Origin: DAOMFM01 sp035429825
GTDB taxonomy: Bacteria > Acidobacteriota > Blastocatellia > UBA7656 > JADIYM01
Length of the DNA: 9,794 bases
Direction of reading: 5' to 3'
Assembly: GCA_044224215.1 (NCBI GenBank)
Contig: JBGAKX010000154.1
Span: forward strand, 1-9,794
Below are positions 6,827 to 9,794 of the stretch, piece by piece. The notes beneath the pieces were generated by a model that was given only the letters and a program-made list of their open reading frames with translations, was not told where the DNA came from and searched no databases. Position numbers and translations under genes: made by a program. How positions within the stretch are numbered: the stretch's first letter is position 1; every line of letters starts with the position of its first letter.

Positions 6827-7432
6827 CTACTTGCTCAACCGGCTGCCCGCCGTCTTCCAGCAGATGTTCGAGCAGAACGCGTCGATGTACTTGGCCCGCT
6901 CGGTCGGCTTATAGTCGACCGTGTAGGCGTGCTCCCACACATCCATCACAAGAATCGGCTGGAACCCGACGACGTTGCCCTCTTCGTGCAGAGTGATCCA
7001 GTGGTTGGACAGCTTGCCCGACAGCGGGTCCTGCGCGAGGACGGCCCAGCCGACGCCGCGCATCTTGCCGATGCCGGTGAAATCGGACTTCCAGACGTCG
7101 ACGCTACCAAAGTTGGCGTTGATCGCGGCGGCGAGCGACGACGAGGCGTCGAGCGTGCCGCCGGCCGCCGACATGTTGTCAAAGTAGTACTCGTGAAGCC
7201 GCATGCCGTTGTATTCAAAGCCCATGCGGCGCGTGAGCTCGCCGAACTTCGGCGACGTCGTGTCACCCGACGCGATCAGCTCGCCGAGTTGCTCGTTCAG
7301 GAGATTCGTGTTCTTCACATAGCCGGCGTACAGCTTGAGGTGCTGATCGATCTGCTCGGCCGAGAGACCGTTCAGTCCGCTCAGATTGTTGAACTGCCGC
7401 TCCGGATAGGGCTGGCCAGATAGGTTCGCCAT
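6827..7432 (-). CDS. Superoxide dismutase, Fe/Mn family
   Basis: A protein of 201 residues that disproportionates superoxide to O2 and H2O2. No signal peptide is seen, so it is cytosolic. All four metal ligands are present: His31 (in AEQIDQHLKLY), His80 (NGMRLHEYYF), and Asp164 and His168 (DVWEHAY). The GWAVL core and the C-terminal helix fit the family. The outer-sphere position that holds Gln in typical MnSOD aligns with His149 (GKLSNHWITLH), as in archaeal enzymes such as that of Sulfolobus; the metal used is therefore not predictable by simple rules. Cys187 and Cys191 form a CX3C near the end, which is not usual. The ATG has a purine-rich AGGAG about 12 bases upstream. The gene is first in a probable pair with the DUF255 gene. 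Confidence 0.95.
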   Translation of the reverse strand: MANLSGQPYPERQFNNLSGLNGLSAEQIDQHLKLYAGYVKNTNLLNEQLGELIASGDTTSPKFGELTRRMGFEYNGMRLHEYYFDNMSAAGGTLDASSSLAAAINANFGSVDVWKSDFTGIGKMRGVGWAVLAQDPLSGKLSNHWITLHEEGNVVGFQPILVMDVWEHAYTVDYKPTERAKYIDAFCSNICWKTAGSRLSK

Positions 7433-7519
7433 GGCGCTTGCTGTCTCCTCCCTCGGTGTGGTGCGTGATTCGTGAGCCGGCGCGTGGCCGTGACCAACGT
7501 CGTCGCCGGATGGATGCGA

Positions 7520-7548
7520 ACTATATCCGAGGCGTTCGGATGTGGGAA
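7520..7548 (-). promoter_or_regulatory. Promoter of sod with a dyad in the spacer
   Basis: On the minus strand TTCCCA (7543-7548) and TATAGT (7520-7525) are 17 bp apart, giving a start near 7513 and a leader of about 80 nt. The spacer contains the perfect inverted repeat ATCCGA-N5-TCGGAT (7525-7541), which fills it almost end to end and is a likely operator for a dimeric regulator. Confidence 0.6.
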
Positions 7549-7575
7549 GAGGGGCGTTTCGGCGGGATGACGAGC

Positions 7576-7613
7576 AAAAACTCGAGAGGCGGCCGATTGC
7601 AGGCCGCCTCTCG
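7576..7613 (-). terminator. Intrinsic terminator of the YHS/TRASH-like gene
   Basis: A perfect 12-bp stem (7583-7594 with 7602-7613) encloses a 7-nt loop. On the minus strand it is followed by a five-T run (A run at 7576-7580 on the plus strand). It lies 11 bp after the stop codon. This is the clearest intrinsic terminator in the window and separates this gene from sod. Confidence 0.88.
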
Positions 7614-7624
7614 TCCAGCGGGCG

Positions 7625-8029
7625 CTACTTGGCGCCCGGATGTTCCTTGTCGAACTTTGCCTTGCAGTCCGGACAACAGAAGTAGACGAGCTTGCCGTTG
7701 TATTCGGACTTGACGTCGAACTTCTCGATCTTTTCGTTCGAGATCGGACAGGCGTCGTTCTTCTGGATCGCGGCCTTGTCTTCGGCGGACATCTTTGCGA
7801 TCGCCGCCTCGGGGTCCGAATTGAACGCCTCGACGCAGGCCTTGCAGCAGAAGTAGACGTACTGGCCGTTGTATTCGACGCGGTACTTGGCCTTGGTTGC
7901 CTCGCCCATCAGCGGGCACGTCTTGTTCGTGACGCCCTCGCTCGACGAGCCCGTACGTGCCGACACGTAGCCGGCCATGGATCCGGTCAGAAGAGTCGCA
8001 AGCGCGACAATGAAGACTATTCGACGCAT
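7625..8029 (-). CDS. Exported protein with two YHS/TRASH-like Cys domains
   Basis: A protein of 134 residues from the ATG at 8029. That start has GAGGTG six bases upstream and puts the signal peptide at the N-terminus; the frame is open further upstream but without such signals. Residues 1-24 are a signal peptide (MRR, hydrophobic core, cut near VSA-RTG). Two similar domains follow: Cys38-Pro ... YFCCKAC (Cys61, 62, 65) and Cys94-Pro ... YFCCPDC (Cys118, 119, 122), each with an EYNG turn before the YFCC motif. This is the spacing of YHS/TRASH-type metal-binding domains, which in other proteins bind copper, silver or similar metals. A periplasmic metal-binding or handling role is likely; which metal is not visible. 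It lies between queD and sod, all on one strand, but has its own terminator. Confidence 0.87.
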   Translation of the reverse strand: MRRIVFIVALATLLTGSMAGYVSARTGSSSEGVTNKTCPLMGEATKAKYRVEYNGQYVYFCCKACVEAFNSDPEAAIAKMSAEDKAAIQKNDACPISNEKIEKFDVKSEYNGKLVYFCCPDCKAKFDKEHPGAK

Positions 8030-8047
8030 GTTGAGCACCTCATTCAG

Positions 8048-8076
8048 TTTGTAGGCCGCAGTTGGTCCCGTGTGAC
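8048..8076 (-). promoter_or_regulatory. Weak candidate promoter of the YHS/TRASH-like gene
   Basis: GTCACA (8071-8076) and TACAAA (8048-8053) on the minus strand are 17 bp apart, each 4 of 6 to consensus. The start would be near 8042, giving a very short leader containing GAGGTG. Other spacings in this AT-rich gap are not excluded. Confidence 0.3.
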
Positions 8077-8120
8077 ATTCCTGGATCAAAAATCTCGTTG
8101 TCCGTCTCAAATAAATTGGA

Positions 8121-8144
8121 GAATCTCAAAAATATTTGAGATTC
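8121..8144. repeat. AT-rich 24-bp palindrome, candidate operator
   Basis: Perfect 10-bp arms (8121-8130 and 8135-8144) flank AATA. It begins one base after the queD stop codon and lies about 90 bp upstream of the YHS/TRASH-like gene. A further copy of its half-site TCTCAAA stands at 8105-8111, 19 bp from the copy at 8124-8130. The AT content contrasts sharply with the surroundings. It could be an operator, or a weak hairpin ending queD transcription; no T run follows on the minus strand. Confidence 0.6.
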
Positions 8145-8519
8145 CTACCCTTCGGAGTATGTCGCCGAGCACGTATCGGTCTCCCACACCCGGACCATCC
8201 GGACGCGGACACGGTCATTGTTCACTTCGCGACCCACTTCGTGGAAGAAGAATGCCGCGAGATTCTCGGCAGACGGGTTCAACTCGACGTCGAACGGCGG
8301 CAGATCGTTGATGTTCTTGTGATCGAGGTACTCGACGAGCCGGCGTGTTGCGTCCTTCAGGTCTCTGAAGTCGACGAGGAGGCCGATATCGTTGAGCTGT
8401 TCGCCGCACACGTGCACTTCCACCTTGTAGTTGTGGCCGTGCGTGTTCTCGCATTTTCCGCGGTAGCCACGCAGCGCGTGGGCGCTCGAAAACTCCATCT
8501 CGATGCTTACTTCGTGCAC
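8145..8519 (-). CDS. queD: 6-carboxytetrahydropterin synthase / PTPS-family protein
   Basis: A protein of 124 residues. The family turns dihydroneopterin triphosphate into 6-carboxytetrahydropterin, the second step to queuosine (tRNA wobble base), or into 6-pyruvoyltetrahydropterin. Visible residues are the zinc ligands His14, His27 and His29 (SSAHAL and CENTHGHNYKVEV), the catalytic Cys23, the Asp66-His67 pair (LDHKNIND), NPSAENLA (81-88) and Glu113 (VWET). The CENxHGH form and the short length match bacterial QueD. The start used is the GTG at 8519, because GAGGTG ends six bases before it; the in-frame GTG at 8528 is itself part of that ribosome site. No other queuosine genes are in view. 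It diverges from the isocitrate dehydrogenase gene. Confidence 0.9.
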   Translation of the reverse strand: MHEVSIEMEFSSAHALRGYRGKCENTHGHNYKVEVHVCGEQLNDIGLLVDFRDLKDATRRLVEYLDHKNINDLPPFDVELNPSAENLAAFFFHEVGREVNNDRVRVRMVRVWETDTCSATYSEG

Positions 8520-8542
8520 GCAAATCACCTCAATCGCGTTCG

Positions 8543-8571
8543 TTGCGCCGTCCGGAACATTGCAGTATAGT
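8543..8571 (+). promoter_or_regulatory. Promoter of the isocitrate dehydrogenase gene
   Basis: TTGCGC (8543-8548) and TATAGT (8566-8571) are 17 bp apart. Transcription would start near 8578, about 27 nt before the ATG, leaving room for the AGGAGG ribosome site at 8595-8600. Confidence 0.65.
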
Positions 8572-8593
8572 CGGCCACTTCAACGCGGGGCAA
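8564..8593 (-). promoter_or_regulatory. Promoter of queD, overlapping that of icd
   Basis: On the minus strand TTGCCC (8588-8593) is followed after 18 bp by TATACT (8564-8569). This -10 shares four base pairs with the -10 of the divergent icd promoter (8566-8571), and the -35 touches the icd ribosome site. The start would be near 8557, about 38 nt before the GTG. Confidence 0.5.
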
Positions 8594-8604
8594 TAGGAGG
8601 ATCC

Positions 8605-9624
<1,020 letters not shown>

Positions 9625-9628
9625 CTGG

Positions 9629-9645
9629 CGACCCTTACAGGGTCG
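9629..9645 (+). terminator. Small hairpin right after icd
   Basis: CGACCC and GGGTCG (6 bp) around the loop TTACA, starting five bases after the stop codon. No T run follows. It may stabilise the mRNA end rather than terminate. Confidence 0.35.
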
Positions 9646-9664
9646 ACGCGGTGTGTGTGGCCGA

Positions 9665-9712
9665 CCGGGGGTCGTCGTCGCGCTTCGCGCTCCTTGACCC
9701 CCGGCTATTATT
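9665..9712 (+). terminator. Probable icd terminator with nested hairpin
   Basis: Arms CCGGGGGTC (9665-9673) and GACCCCCGG (9696-9704) pair perfectly over 9 bp. The loop holds a smaller GCGC-TTC-GCGC stem. The sequence CTATTATT follows, a modest T-rich tail. It stands 40 bp after the icd stop. Confidence 0.55.
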
Positions 9713-9714
9713 CG

Positions 9715-9731
9715 GCACCCCTTCGGGGTGC
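9715..9731. repeat. Compact 7-bp hairpin
   Basis: GCACCCC (9715-9721) and GGGGTGC (9725-9731) with a three-base TTC turn. It comes 10 bp after the preceding hairpin and could add to termination in either direction. From here to 9794 I see no supported gene. Confidence 0.5.
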
Positions 9732-9794
9732 TTCGAACCAGACTTGGAGTGCAGACCGAGCGGGGCGCTCTCGATGATCGGTGTCAATCCGAGC

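Noticed and set aside
8030..8110. N-terminal extension of the YHS/TRASH-like protein to 8110
   Set aside because: It would bury the signal peptide, and the ATG at 8029 has an ideally spaced GAGGTG.
8520..8560. preQ1 or other riboswitch in front of queD
   Set aside because: The predicted leader is only about 38 nt and I could not fold a preQ1-like pseudoknot in it; the space is filled by promoter and ribosome site.
9774..9794. Possible gene start ATG at 9774 (MIGVNPS)
   Set aside because: No ribosome site or promoter is visible and only seven codons are in the window.

Overview
The window looks like chromosome from a GC-rich bacterium. Codon use strongly favours G or C at third positions, the tRNA gene encodes its CCA end, and promoters of sigma-70 type can be read in front of several genes. 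No gene fixes the phylum. The mixture (a His-type Fe/Mn superoxide dismutase, a secreted protein with two YHS/TRASH-like domains, an NAD-type isocitrate dehydrogenase, an RDD/SpoIIM pair) would fit an environmental lineage such as Planctomycetota, Hydrogenedentota, Acidobacteriota or Myxococcota, but this is only an impression. I see no insertion sequence, phage, CRISPR array or defence system.

Left part (1-2396): the 3' part of a lipid enzyme that fuses an AMP-forming acyl ligase, an acyl carrier domain and a PlsC acyltransferase. It ends in a strong hairpin shared with a convergent tRNA-Gln(CUG). The tRNA has its own near-consensus promoter. An HxlR-type regulator follows, with an unusual cysteine cluster and a readable promoter.

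Middle (2416-4932): an RDD membrane protein, possibly read from a leaderless mRNA, diverges from a SpoIIM/DUF95 membrane protein. The SpoIIM gene overlaps a lipoprotein gene by ATGA.

Redox and metal block (4941-8029, all minus strand): a two-domain YHS/TRASH-like exported protein with its own intrinsic terminator, then a superoxide dismutase, then a DUF255 thioredoxin-fold protein with a CxxS site. A long hairpin separates the last two, so the third gene may be expressed by read-through.

Right part (8145-9794): queD (6-carboxytetrahydropterin synthase family) and an NAD-type isocitrate dehydrogenase diverge from an 85-bp region in which the two predicted -10 boxes overlap. After the dehydrogenase come three hairpins and no clear gene.

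Most of this is housekeeping or common accessory content. I do not see a clear new system. The points most worth a second look are the ligase-ACP-PlsC fusion, the CxxS DUF255 protein behind the SOD gene, and several regulatory structures: the dyad inside the SOD promoter, the AT-rich palindrome before the YHS gene, the overlapping icd/queD promoters, and the hairpin between sod and the DUF255 gene.
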